Source: Sediminibacterium ginsengisoli
GTDB lineage: Bacteria; Bacteroidota; Bacteroidia; Chitinophagales; Chitinophagaceae
NCBI GenBank assembly: GCA_945865545.1
Contig: CAMBEQ010000004.1
Coordinates: 27,517-91,516, forward strand
Reading direction: 5' to 3'
Length of the DNA: 64,000 nt
Shown here in pieces: positions 15,873 through 24,500 of this stretch. The translations under genes and the position numbers were made by a program. Within the stretch, counting starts at the first letter, position 1. Every line of letters starts with the position of its first letter. The notes under the pieces were generated by a model. It did no database searches. It was given only the letters and a program-made list of their open reading frames with translations, and was not told where the DNA came from.

Positions 15873-17312
15873 TTATTTAACCCAGTTTTCTTTGTTGGTA
15901 TGTGTTATCACCGTTTTAAGATGATATTTATTTCTTAAATGTCTTGCTGTTTGCTCGGCAGCATATACACTTCGATGCTGCCCACCTGTGCACCCAAAAT
16001 TAATTTGTAAAGAAGCAAAGCCTCGATTTAAATAATTTTCTACCGTAATGTCAATGGTATCCCAAACGCTATTTAAAAACCCATTCATTTTTGTTCTTTG
16101 TTCTAAAAAATCTTGAACAGGCTTATCTAATCCAGATTGTTTTTTATGTTCTTCTACTCTGCCTGGGTTTAATATTCCACGCATATCAAACACAAAGCCG
16201 CCGCCATTTTCAGAAGTATCAACAGGAATTCCTTTTTTATAACTAAAACTATTAATGGTAATAACCAATGGTGTATTTTCATTGGCCTTAGGTGGTGTAA
16301 AACGTTGTATCACCTCTTCACTCACCATCCATTTTAAAACAGAAGCAAATACGGGCGTGTCCTTATCTAAGGAATAAATTTGTAAAAAGTTTTTTAAATT
16401 TTGTAGCCCTAATGGGATACTAGTTAAAAAATGCGCTTTCCTTTCAAACAACCCTCTAAATCCGTAAGCACCTAGTACTTGCAATAATCTCAACAATACA
16501 AAACCATGGTATTGTTTTTTGAAATCCACTACATTTAAGGGTGTTGGAAGTAATACTTGCAATTCATTAATATAATGATTCAATAATTTTTCTTTCCACT
16601 CATTGGAAAGTTCTGCTTTTGCTTGCCACAATAAAGAAGCTACATCATAAGGCAAACCTCCTTGCATACCTCCTTGGAAATCGATAAAAAATACTTCGCC
16701 ATTTTTTACCATAATATTTCTACTCTGAAAATCGCGGAACATAAAATTATCAAAATGGCTTACTGCTAATTGGTCACTTACTATTTCAAATTCATCTATC
16801 AATGCTTGTTTATCATAGGGATGTTGCAAGGTATCCAAGAAATAGTACTTGTAATACAATAAATCGGTTAGTATGGAATGTTTACCAAAATACTTTGAAG
16901 TAATGCATCTATTATAGTCTAAGCCCTTTGCTCCTTCAATTTGTAATTGCGCAAGTGCTGTTAAGCTTTTTTGAAACAATAAAAATACTGCTTCTGTTTT
17001 GCCTTCTTTTTCCAATACATCTAACAAGGAAATAGTTCCAACATCTTCTTGCAGATAAACAGTTTGCTGTTCATTCACTGCCAATACTTTTGGAACAGGC
17101 ATTCCCTTTTCATTAAAATGATGGGCAAAATAGATAAAGGTTTGATTCTCCCTACAATTCAAATTATAGGTAGCTATCCAGGATTGATTTCCTAAAATTA
17201 TTCTGAAATACATCCGATCTCCTCCACTTTGGGGAATTTTTTGAATAGACTCCCATGGTTCGGTAACTATAGTATTAAATAGATTCTCAATATGTTGTAA
17301 AATAAGCTCCAT
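15873..17312 (-). CDS. AmgK-like phosphotransferase fused to RapZ C-terminal domain
   Basis: A 479-residue two-domain protein. Residues 1 to about 335 are an aminoglycoside-phosphotransferase-fold kinase: FMFRDFQSRNIMV is the catalytic loop and FFIDFQGGMQGGLPYDVASLL the metal-binding loop, closest to the sugar kinase AmgK. Residues about 347-479 match the C-terminal domain of RapZ: SYKKGIPVD, FDMRGILNPG and GCTGGQHRSV, the part that in E. coli RapZ senses glucosamine-6-phosphate and binds small RNA. The E. coli RapZ N-terminal P-loop domain is absent. The MurU-like gene follows after 7 bases. The fusion suggests an amino-sugar kinase with a ligand-sensing or nucleotide-linked domain; the exact role is open. 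Confidence 0.85.
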   Translation of the reverse strand: MELILQHIENLFNTIVTEPWESIQKIPQSGGDRMYFRIILGNQSWIATYNLNCRENQTFIYFAHHFNEKGMPVPKVLAVNEQQTVYLQEDVGTISLLDVLEKEGKTEAVFLLFQKSLTALAQLQIEGAKGLDYNRCITSKYFGKHSILTDLLYYKYYFLDTLQHPYDKQALIDEFEIVSDQLAVSHFDNFMFRDFQSRNIMVKNGEVFFIDFQGGMQGGLPYDVASLLWQAKAELSNEWKEKLLNHYINELQVLLPTPLNVVDFKKQYHGFVLLRLLQVLGAYGFRGLFERKAHFLTSIPLGLQNLKNFLQIYSLDKDTPVFASVLKWMVSEEVIQRFTPPKANENTPLVITINSFSYKKGIPVDTSENGGGFVFDMRGILNPGRVEEHKKQSGLDKPVQDFLEQRTKMNGFLNSVWDTIDITVENYLNRGFASLQINFGCTGGQHRSVYAAEQTARHLRNKYHLKTVITHTNKENWVK

Positions 17313-17415
17313 GGAGTAGTTAGCTGCTGTTTTATGTGCAATAAAAGTAATTAATTATAATGTATAAATCATAAAACGTGAAAAAGTAGTAAATTGTTAT
17401 CAAATCAAATACAGT

Positions 17416-20205
17416 ATGCGAACTAAATCAACCCCCCTTTTCCTTGCGATGGCTTTACTTTTATCTTTTAATGTTTTTGCGCAGAAAGAAACAATAAAAG
17501 GTTGGGTACGTGATGCAAAAGGAAACGCTTTAGAAGGCGTTACCATAAAAGTAGCTAATTCAAAAGCAGTCGCTACATCCAATAAAACTGGAGCATATAC
17601 CATTAACGCAAATCCAAATGATGTTTTGGAATTTAGTTTCATTGGATTTGAAACAAAAAAACAAATTGCAGTTGGCAATAATATCAATATTGTCTTAACT
17701 ACTAGTACTTCAGATTTACAAGATATTATATTAGTAGGTAGCAGGGGTGCTGGTCGTGTTAAAACAGAATCACCCGTTCCTGTGGATGTTATTAAATTAA
17801 CCGATGTTGGATTGAACACAGCAAGAATGGATTTAACTTCTACTTTAAACTTTGCTGCTCCTTCTTTTAACTATAATAAACAATCAGGTGCTGATGGTGC
17901 TGATCACGTTGATATTGGAACCTTAAGAGGCTTAGGCCCTGATCAAACCTTGGTATTGATTAACGGGAAACGTAGACATAGTACTGCTTTAGTAGGTTTG
18001 TTTGGAACAAGAGGACGTGGTGGTTCGGGTGTAGATTTAAATGGATTCCCTATGTCCGCAGTAGATAGAATTGAAATATTAAGAGACGGAGCTTCTGCAC
18101 AATATGGTTCTGATGCGATTGCAGGTGTAATGAATATTGTGCTAAGAAAAAATACCAATGAGTGGAATGTAACCACTGGTCTTGGGGGCTATTATGATAA
18201 AAAATTCAATACGTATCAATTTAAAGATAATAAGGATTATTTAACCTCTAACCCAATTGATGGTGTTACTAAATCAATTTCTGCCAATAGAGGATTTGAT
18301 GTTGGAAAGAAAGGGGGCTTTATCAATTTATCTTTCGACTTATTAGATCAAGGAAAAACTTTCCGTCAAGCTGCTTCTTCTGATATCAAAGACAAAGATG
18401 GTTTACCTACAAATACATGGAGACAAGGTTTTGGTGATGCTTCAATGAGTTCAATTGGAACTATGTTTAATATGGAAGTGCCTCTTGGGGATGATATTAA
18501 ATTTTATGCATTTGGAAGTTTTAATTCAAAAAAATCTGATGCATACGCCTATACGCGAAATTGGTCTGCAAGACCCACTCGATTCCCCATAAAGGCAGAT
18601 GGATCTTTAATATTTGTACCTAGCATTATGTTTGCGTCAGGCACTGGTGATACAAGTTATAACCCTCATATTCAAGCAAATATTCAAGATATATCCATGG
18701 TGACTGGTTTTTCTAAAACAAGTAAAAATGGATGGGATTGGGATTTGAGCAATTCTTTTGGAAATAATAATTTTCATTACTTTGGACATGGTACATTTAA
18801 TGCCTCCAATATTGGTAATATCACCCAAACACATTTTGATGATGGCGGATTTAATTTTTTACAAAATACATCCAATTTAGATATAGCTAAGCAATTTGGA
18901 AAAGTGAATGAAGGTGGTATTAAAGTAGCCTACGGTGGTGAATTAAGATTTGAAGAGTATAGTATTTTTAAAGGAGAGATAAACTCCTATAAAGCCTTTA
19001 TTACTCCTGGATTAGAACAAGCACCAGGTGCGCAAGGTTTTCCAGGCTTTAGCCCCGATGATAAAATAAAAGCAAATCGTTTTGTAACAGGTGCCTATGC
19101 AGATTTAGAATATACTCCTTCTGAAATGTTTTTAATTACGGGTGCCGTTAGAGCAGAAAATTATTCTGATTTTGGTTCCGTTGCAACCTTTAAAACTTCT
19201 GCTCGTTTAAAATTGAGTAATAATTTTAATCTTAGAGGTTCTTTTAGCACAGGCTATCGAGCACCTTCTTTACAACAGAAATATTTTAGCAACACCCTTA
19301 CTTCTTTTTCAAACGGTGGTCTAGTTCAATCTAGAATTGCACGTAACGACGATGAAATTAGCAAATTGGCAGGTATCCCTTCTTTAAAACAAGAAACTTC
19401 CACCAATATGAGCCTAGGCTTTTCTTGGAAACCAGCTAAGGGTTTAACGTTGACTGTTGACGGTTATTCAATTAAAATGAAAGATAGAGTTGTATTGTCC
19501 GGATTATTTAGTGCCAGTGACGAATCACTTCCAACTGCGCTAACTACTAAATTAAATACGATGGGCGTTTCTACTGCTCAATTTTTTGCTAACGCTGTAA
19601 ACACTACCAATACAGGTATTGATTTTGTTGCCGATTATCAAAAGAAAATTTCTGCTACAGAAAGATTTAAATTTTTATTGGTAGCAAACGTTCAAAACAT
19701 TACTATTGATGAAATAAATGTGCCTGCTGCATTAAGCACCACCGAGTATAATGCAAATACATTTTTTAATGACAGAGAAAAATATTTCTTAAAAGCTTCT
19801 GCGCCTAAATCTAAATACTCAATGAGTTTTGATTACACTAAAAATAAAGTAAGTATTGGCACTCGTGTTACCTACTTTGGTGCTCTTGCATTAACTGGTT
19901 TTGGATATAATGGCGATGGAATTAATCCGGAGGTTCCTTCAGACCTTGATGAGAATGTAATGCTTCCAGAGGTATTTAATTATAGTGGTAAATTTGCAAC
20001 CGACTTGTATTTGAATGTACAGTTGAATAAAAAGACATCTTGGATTTTAGGCGCCGATAATATTTTTAATGTGCACCCCGACTTTGCAGTCAATCCTCTA
20101 GCTAAAGGATGGGCTGGCGACAATGAAACCGGTGGACCATGGGATGGAGTTCAAATGGGCTACAATGGTTTGAGATTGTTTAGCAAATTGGTCTTCAAAT
20201 TTTAA
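17416..20205 (+). CDS. TonB-dependent outer-membrane receptor
   Basis: A 929-residue outer-membrane transporter. It has a signal peptide (LFLAMALLLSFNVFAQ), a carboxypeptidase-regulatory-like beta domain at about 26-105 (IKGWVRDAKGNALEGVTIKV), a plug domain at about 120-245 (DQTLVLINGKRR, VDRIEILRDGASAQYGSDAIAGVMNIV split over the plug end) and a long beta-barrel ending in an aromatic residue (KLVFKF). No SusD partner follows, so it is probably not part of a glycan locus; the substrate could be a siderophore, cobalamin or another small ligand. It is transcribed alone and ends in a terminator at 20229. Confidence 0.92.
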   Translation: MRTKSTPLFLAMALLLSFNVFAQKETIKGWVRDAKGNALEGVTIKVANSKAVATSNKTGAYTINANPNDVLEFSFIGFETKKQIAVGNNINIVLTTSTSDLQDIILVGSRGAGRVKTESPVPVDVIKLTDVGLNTARMDLTSTLNFAAPSFNYNKQSGADGADHVDIGTLRGLGPDQTLVLINGKRRHSTALVGLFGTRGRGGSGVDLNGFPMSAVDRIEILRDGASAQYGSDAIAGVMNIVLRKNTNEWNVTTGLGGYYDKKFNTYQFKDNKDYLTSNPIDGVTKSISANRGFDVGKKGGFINLSFDLLDQGKTFRQAASSDIKDKDGLPTNTWRQGFGDASMSSIGTMFNMEVPLGDDIKFYAFGSFNSKKSDAYAYTRNWSARPTRFPIKADGSLIFVPSIMFASGTGDTSYNPHIQANIQDISMVTGFSKTSKNGWDWDLSNSFGNNNFHYFGHGTFNASNIGNITQTHFDDGGFNFLQNTSNLDIAKQFGKVNEGGIKVAYGGELRFEEYSIFKGEINSYKAFITPGLEQAPGAQGFPGFSPDDKIKANRFVTGAYADLEYTPSEMFLITGAVRAENYSDFGSVATFKTSARLKLSNNFNLRGSFSTGYRAPSLQQKYFSNTLTSFSNGGLVQSRIARNDDEISKLAGIPSLKQETSTNMSLGFSWKPAKGLTLTVDGYSIKMKDRVVLSGLFSASDESLPTALTTKLNTMGVSTAQFFANAVNTTNTGIDFVADYQKKISATERFKFLLVANVQNITIDEINVPAALSTTEYNANTFFNDREKYFLKASAPKSKYSMSFDYTKNKVSIGTRVTYFGALALTGFGYNGDGINPEVPSDLDENVMLPEVFNYSGKFATDLYLNVQLNKKTSWILGADNIFNVHPDFAVNPLAKGWAGDNETGGPWDGVQMGYNGLRLFSKLVFKF

Positions 20206-20228
20206 TTACCATTTTTTTAAATAACTTT

Positions 20229-20261
20229 AAAGCCTTCTCGTTCACTCGGGAAGGCTTTTTT
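20229..20261 (+). terminator. terminator after the TonB-dependent receptor gene
   Basis: Inverted repeat AAAGCCTTC (20229-20237) and GAAGGCTTT (20250-20258) with a 12-base loop, followed by T residues. It lies 24 bases after the receptor stop codon. Confidence 0.8.
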
Positions 20262-20275
20262 ATTTAATAATATTC

Positions 20276-20297
20276 GTAAATAAATAGCTTTATTTAC
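20276..20297. repeat. perfect 9-bp AT-rich hairpin
   Basis: GTAAATAAA (20276-20284), 4-base loop TAGC, TTTATTTAC (20289-20297). It lies shortly after the terminator at 20229 and may be a second, weaker stop or processing hairpin. Confidence 0.5.
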
Positions 20298-20310
20298 TTT
20301 TAAATTTTAG

Positions 20311-20393
20311 ATAAAAAACAATAATACTTTTTCGTGGCGAACATTGTGAGCGAAGCGATCTGAGCGCATAGAAAAAGGTATTTTGTGTTTTAT
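20311..20393. repeat. imperfect inverted repeat flanking a GC-richer core
   Basis: Arms of about 23 bases at 20311-20333 and 20371-20393 are imperfectly complementary (18 of 23 positions without gaps). The 37-base core 20334-20370 is about half G+C, with repeated GAGCG and GCGA words, in an otherwise very AT-rich gap. It has the shape of a small dispersed element or structured leader upstream of the exported SAM hydrolase gene. Confidence 0.45.
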
Positions 20394-20450
20394 ACAATGG
20401 ACAGCTATTTATTTGCATCGTGGAAGTTAAAAAAAATTAAACCGAACAAT

Positions 20451-21356
20451 ATGAAAAAAATAATTACAACTTGGGCCATTCTATTATTGACAATAATAAG
20501 CGCATCTGCGCAAAATGGCATTGTGGTTTTTCAAACAGATTTTGGCACCAAAGATGGCGCGGTGTCGGCCATGAAAGGAGTAGCGAGTTCAGTGGATGCT
20601 AATTTAAAATTATACGATCTTACCCATGATATACCCGCATACAATATTTGGGAAGCCGCTTACCGATTAGATCAAACAGTCGCTTATTGGCCAGCAGGTA
20701 CCGTGTTTATTTCCGTAGTGGATCCAGGCGTAGGTACCCAAAGAAAGTCGGTGGTGGTTAAAACTAAATCGGGTCATTACATTGTTACCCCAGACAATGG
20801 CACCCTTACTTTAATAGCTACTTCTTTAGGCATTGATTCGGTGAGAGAAATTGATGAAGTCATTAATAGGAGAAAAAATTCAGGTGCTTCTTATACTTTT
20901 CATGGAAGAGATGTATATGCGTATACCGCTGCTCGCATAGCTTCTCATAAAATTAGTTATGAGCAAGTAGGAAAAATAAGTACGGATCCTATTACTTCTT
21001 TACCATTTCAAAAAGCACAATTAGTGGGTGAAAAATTAATGGGCACCATTGATATCCTAGATATTCAATATGGAAATATTTGGACCAATATTAATCAAGA
21101 GAATTGGAAAAAATTGAATAGCCTTGTGCATGCTAAAAATGAATTACAAGTTCAAATTTTTCATGCTAATAAATTAATCTACACAGGCAGCATGCCTTTT
21201 GAAAATACTTTTGGAGGCGTAGCTATTGGTAAACCTTTGGCTTATTTAAATAGTTTAATGAATATTTCTTTTGCTTTAAATCAAGGTAGCTTTTCTGAAA
21301 AGTACCATGTAAAGGCTGGCAGCAGCTGGACGGTAGCCATCCAATGGGCCAATTAA
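20451..21356 (+). CDS. exported SAM hydrolase-family protein (DUF62 / SAM hydroxide adenosyltransferase)
   Basis: About 301 residues. I choose the ATG at 20451 because it gives a clean signal peptide (MKKIITTWAILLLTIISASAQ); earlier in-frame starts add an unrelated N-terminus. The mature part has the family motifs VFQTDFGTKDG, VVDPGVGTQRK, TPDNGTL and TFHGRDVYAYTAA, which hold the Asp, Arg and His of the proposed hydrolase site. Members convert SAM and water to adenosine and methionine; halogenases are relatives. The signal peptide places this one outside the cytoplasm, where SAM is not expected, so its natural substrate is uncertain. It is followed by umuD after 137 bases. Confidence 0.85.
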   Translation: MKKIITTWAILLLTIISASAQNGIVVFQTDFGTKDGAVSAMKGVASSVDANLKLYDLTHDIPAYNIWEAAYRLDQTVAYWPAGTVFISVVDPGVGTQRKSVVVKTKSGHYIVTPDNGTLTLIATSLGIDSVREIDEVINRRKNSGASYTFHGRDVYAYTAARIASHKISYEQVGKISTDPITSLPFQKAQLVGEKLMGTIDILDIQYGNIWTNINQENWKKLNSLVHAKNELQVQIFHANKLIYTGSMPFENTFGGVAIGKPLAYLNSLMNISFALNQGSFSEKYHVKAGSSWTVAIQWAN

Positions 21357-21453
21357 TTGATAAAGTCGTGATTTTAAAGCGCATACAAAAAATAAACCAC
21401 CCAAAGCAGCGTATAAATACTTTAAAAAAAGGGTATAAATTAATCATCAAAAT

Positions 21454-21490
21454 ACTAAATTATTTAGTTAATATTGCTAATAAATTTAGT
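21454..21490 (+). promoter_or_regulatory. candidate operator of umuDC
   Basis: A 15-bp palindrome ACTAAAT-T-ATTTAGT (21454-21468) lies 25 bases before the umuD start, and ATTTAGT recurs at 21484-21490, 22 bases (two helical turns) downstream. A near-match to the -7 box (TAATATTG, 21469-21476) sits directly after the palindrome. The position fits a repressor site for a damage-inducible promoter; the regulator is unknown. Confidence 0.4.
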
Positions 21491-21493
21491 TTT

Positions 21494-21937
21494 ATGTCAT
21501 TTATAGATAGAGATCCAGGAGAAGGAATAGCTACACAGCAGATTAATAAGAACTATCAATCGGGTCAAATTGTACAGGCCAATGCCACCGGTTTTGGCGC
21601 GGCTTCGGACGATTTTATGGAAAGAGGTATTGATTTGAACGAACAACTCATTCGTAACAAACCTGCTACTTTTTTCTTTCGGGTGAACAGCGATGCCATG
21701 TTGGGTGCCGGCATTCACATTGGCGATATTTTAATTGTAGATAGAAGTTTGCCTGCTAGTTCTGGCAAAGTAGTGGTAGCAGTTTTGAATGGCGAATTTT
21801 TAGTGCGCCGTTTACAAATACAAGAACACAGTATTAGTTTGGTTCCAGAAAATAAAAGATATGGCACCATTCAAGTGGCTCAACTAGAACAGTACAGCAC
21901 TTGGGGCATTGTTAGTTTTGTAATACATAGTTTATAA
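21494..21937 (+). CDS. umuD: UmuD-like protein with substituted catalytic dyad
   Basis: A 147-residue S24/UmuD-family protein, start chosen at 21494 (MSFIDRDPGEG). It aligns well with E. coli UmuD by eye (DFMERGIDLNEQLIRN; GAGIHIGDILIVDRSLPASSGKVVVAVLNGEF split over two blocks), but at the catalytic Ser it reads NSDAM instead of GDSM (A68, codon GCC at 21695), and at the catalytic Lys it reads LVRRL instead of TVKKL (R105, codon CGC at 21806). The cleavage pair Cys-Gly is Thr-Gly here (T32-G33). It is therefore probably unable to cleave itself. umuC starts at the very next base after the stop, so the operon is otherwise intact. Confidence 0.88.
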   Translation: MSFIDRDPGEGIATQQINKNYQSGQIVQANATGFGAASDDFMERGIDLNEQLIRNKPATFFFRVNSDAMLGAGIHIGDILIVDRSLPASSGKVVVAVLNGEFLVRRLQIQEHSISLVPENKRYGTIQVAQLEQYSTWGIVSFVIHSL

Positions 21938-23224
21938 ATGCAAGCCATTGTAGATTGTAACAGTTTTTATTGTTCCTGCGAACGTCTTTTTCAACCCCAA
22001 CTACAAAATGTTCCAGTAGTGGTACTTAGTAACAATGATGGTTGTATTGTATCACGTTCCGACGAAGCCAAACAATTAGGTATTGGCATGGCCGTTCCTT
22101 ATTTTCAAGCAAAAGAATTAATTGAAAAAAATAAAGTGCATGCTTTTTCATCTAACTATCACTTATACGGCGATCTCAGTTGGCGTGTCATGGAAACTAT
22201 GAGACATTTGCTACCACCGGGTTGTGTGGAAGTGTATTCGGTAGACGAAGCCTTTTTAGATTTAAAACATATTCCCGCTGAGGCATTACAAGATTTTTGC
22301 AACCTCTTAAAAAATAAAATAGAAACCTGGACAGGCATTTCTGTTTCTATTGGCGTAGGGCCCAATAAAGTACTTAGCAAAGTAGCCAACCGATTGGCTA
22401 AAAAAGATAAAATAAAAACAGGATGTATTGTAATACTTAATGATACTAAAAAAATTCAAGTGGCTTTACAACAAACACCTATAGATGATATTTGGGGTAT
22501 TGGCTTTAGCTATAGTGAAAAATTAAAAACCTATGGTATACACACGGCCTATGCACTTAGCATTAAAGACCTTAGTTGGGGCAAACGATTTTTAGGAGGC
22601 GTTACCGGCATGAGATTGCTAAGAGAATTAAAAGGAGCACAAAGTCATTCCATGCAAGCACCTCGCACCGAAAAAAAAATGATTGCCACCACGCGTATGT
22701 TTGGTCGCGAAGTCACTGAATGGCAAGAGATAGAAGAAGCCCTTGCCACTTATGCTACACGAGCCGCAGAAAAATTAAGAAGGCAACATAGCGCCGCCTG
22801 CGGAGTAAGTGTTTTTTTACTTAAAAAAGCACCCATCTCTATAGAGGCTTCCCATTATAATAGAGGTCGTCAAGCAAGCGGCTACTCTGTGCTAGACAAC
22901 CCTACTCATCTTACCCCCGATATTATTAAAGCGGTGGTCGCCCTTGGCAAAAGTCTATTTGAACCAGGAGAGACTTATAAAAAAGCAGGCGTTATTTTAA
23001 GCGATTTTGTACCCGATAATGCCCTTCAAACCAACTTATTCGTTGCACCCGCCGATGCAAGACGTAAAAAACTAATGAACGTAATTGACAATATGAATGC
23101 TGCCTACCGCAATGATATTTTGAAGTTTGGCACCAGCGGCACCCAAAAAAACTGGAAAATGCGCAGCGAAAGACGTAGCAAACGCTATACCACACGCTGG
23201 CAGGAGCTTTGCCTAGTACGGTAA
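21938..23224 (+). CDS. umuC: Y-family DNA polymerase V catalytic subunit
   Basis: Error-prone translesion polymerase. The 428-residue protein has the Y-family motifs VDCNSFYCSCER (first metal Asp, residue 6), SNNDGCIVSRSDEAK, and VYSVDEAFLDL (second Asp and Glu, about residue 102), then the helix-hairpin-helix region (DIWGIGFSYSEKL) and a little-finger domain. The catalytic residues are intact, unlike those of its UmuD partner. The start codon directly abuts the umuD stop, so translation is probably coupled. Confidence 0.95.
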   Translation: MQAIVDCNSFYCSCERLFQPQLQNVPVVVLSNNDGCIVSRSDEAKQLGIGMAVPYFQAKELIEKNKVHAFSSNYHLYGDLSWRVMETMRHLLPPGCVEVYSVDEAFLDLKHIPAEALQDFCNLLKNKIETWTGISVSIGVGPNKVLSKVANRLAKKDKIKTGCIVILNDTKKIQVALQQTPIDDIWGIGFSYSEKLKTYGIHTAYALSIKDLSWGKRFLGGVTGMRLLRELKGAQSHSMQAPRTEKKMIATTRMFGREVTEWQEIEEALATYATRAAEKLRRQHSAACGVSVFLLKKAPISIEASHYNRGRQASGYSVLDNPTHLTPDIIKAVVALGKSLFEPGETYKKAGVILSDFVPDNALQTNLFVAPADARRKKLMNVIDNMNAAYRNDILKFGTSGTQKNWKMRSERRSKRYTTRWQELCLVR

Positions 23225-23276
23225 AAGCTGGTGGAAAACCATTGCATAAAAATTCGTAGAAATGGTTTCGCTGATG

Positions 23277-23284
23277 TATTTTTG
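23277..23284 (+). promoter_or_regulatory. predicted -7 box of the CarB-half gene
   Basis: TATTTTTG matches TAnnTTTG, 15 bases before the ATG at 23300 and downstream of an earlier in-frame GTG at 23231. It supports independent transcription and the 23300 start. A TTG at 23252 is a possible but widely spaced -33 element. Confidence 0.5.
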
Positions 23285-23299
23285 CCCAATTTAACACCT

Positions 23300-24493
23300 A
23301 TGAGCAAGAAGCTGAACTCTAACGAATCTATCTCCTCTTCCAAGAAAAAAATAATTGTTTTAGGCAGTGGTCCTAACCGCATTGGTCAAGGTATTGAGTT
23401 TGATTATTGTTGTGTTCATGGATTATTGGCCGTTAAAGAATCTGGCTATGAAGCCATCATGGTCAACTGTAATCCAGAAACCGTATCGACCGATTTTGAC
23501 ATGGCCGATAAATTATACTTCGAACCTGTTTTTTGGGAACACCTTTGGGAAATTATAGAATTAGAAAAACCAGAAGGCGTTATTGTACAGTTAGGAGGAC
23601 AAACAGCCTTAAAATTAGCGAAACGCTTAAGCGAAAGAGGTATTAAAATAATAGGCACTTCCTTTGATAGTTTAGACATTGCAGAAGATAGAGGTCGCTT
23701 TAGTGATTTACTAAAAGAATTAAATATTCCTTACCCAGATTATGGAACTGCTTACACTGCTGAAGAAGCCATTGAAGTGGCTAATAAAGTAGGCTACCCT
23801 GTTTTAGTAAGACCTAGCTATGTAATTGGCGGACAAAGAATGCGTATTGTAATTAATGATGCAGAAGTAGAAACTGCAGTAGTAAGTATATTAAAACATA
23901 TCCCAAATAATAAAATATTAATCGATCATTTCTTAGATCGTTGTCAAGAAGCAGAAGTAGATGCTATTTTTGATGGGGAAACTTTTCACATCATGGGCGT
24001 GATGGAACATATTGAACCTGCAGGAATTCATAGCGGAGACAGTAATGCAGTTTTGCCTGCATTCAACCTTACTCCATTAATTGTAGAAAAAATGGAATTT
24101 TATAGCGAGAAAATTGCAAGAGCTTTAAATATTAAAGGACTCATCAATATTCAATTTGCTATTAAAGATGGTAAAGTGTTTGTCATTGAAGCCAACCCAA
24201 GAGCTTCAAGAACCACTCCGTTTATTGCAAAGGCATACCAAATACCTTATTTGAATATTGCTACCAAAGTAATGTTGGGCGCCAATAAATTAACCGAATT
24301 CACCATGGAGAAAAAACTAGAAGGCTACGCGATTAAAGAGCCTGTATTTAGTTTTGATAAATTTCCTGGTGTCAATAAAGAATTAGGACCAGAGATGAAG
24401 AGCACAGGAGAAGCCATTCGTTTCATCAAAGACTTACGCGACCCTTACTTCCGCAACTTATACAAAGAGCGTTCGATGAACTTAAGTCGTTAA
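23300..24493 (+). CDS. carB: carbamoyl-phosphate synthase large subunit, C-terminal half only
   Basis: About 398 residues corresponding to the second synthetase half of CarB. It opens in the interdomain linker (NESISSSKKKIIVLGSG) and continues with PNRIGQGIEFDYCCVHGLL, the biotin-carboxylase-like preATP domain, and an ATP-grasp domain (VLVRPSYVIGGQRM, VIEANPRASRT). It ends like other Bacteroidota CarB proteins without an MGS domain. The first half (about 545 residues, glutamine-ammonia and carboxyphosphate site) is absent; the upstream bases are umuC. A start at 23231 (GTG) would add 23 residues not resembling CarB. It is either a split carB, as in some archaea and Aquifex, or a fragment. Confidence 0.87.
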   Translation: MSKKLNSNESISSSKKKIIVLGSGPNRIGQGIEFDYCCVHGLLAVKESGYEAIMVNCNPETVSTDFDMADKLYFEPVFWEHLWEIIELEKPEGVIVQLGGQTALKLAKRLSERGIKIIGTSFDSLDIAEDRGRFSDLLKELNIPYPDYGTAYTAEEAIEVANKVGYPVLVRPSYVIGGQRMRIVINDAEVETAVVSILKHIPNNKILIDHFLDRCQEAEVDAIFDGETFHIMGVMEHIEPAGIHSGDSNAVLPAFNLTPLIVEKMEFYSEKIARALNIKGLINIQFAIKDGKVFVIEANPRASRTTPFIAKAYQIPYLNIATKVMLGANKLTEFTMEKKLEGYAIKEPVFSFDKFPGVNKELGPEMKSTGEAIRFIKDLRDPYFRNLYKERSMNLSR

Positions 24494-24500
24494 CTTAACT

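Noticed and set aside
15116..17312. Classical RapZ regulatory protein
   Set aside because: The N-terminal P-loop domain of RapZ is absent and replaced by a sugar-kinase fold.
17416..20205. SusC of a polysaccharide utilisation locus
   Set aside because: No SusD-like gene or glycan enzymes adjoin it, so only a general TonB-dependent receptor can be supported.
20385..20450. Longer start of the SAM hydrolase-family protein
   Set aside because: It would bury the signal peptide 22 residues in and overlaps the inverted-repeat element.
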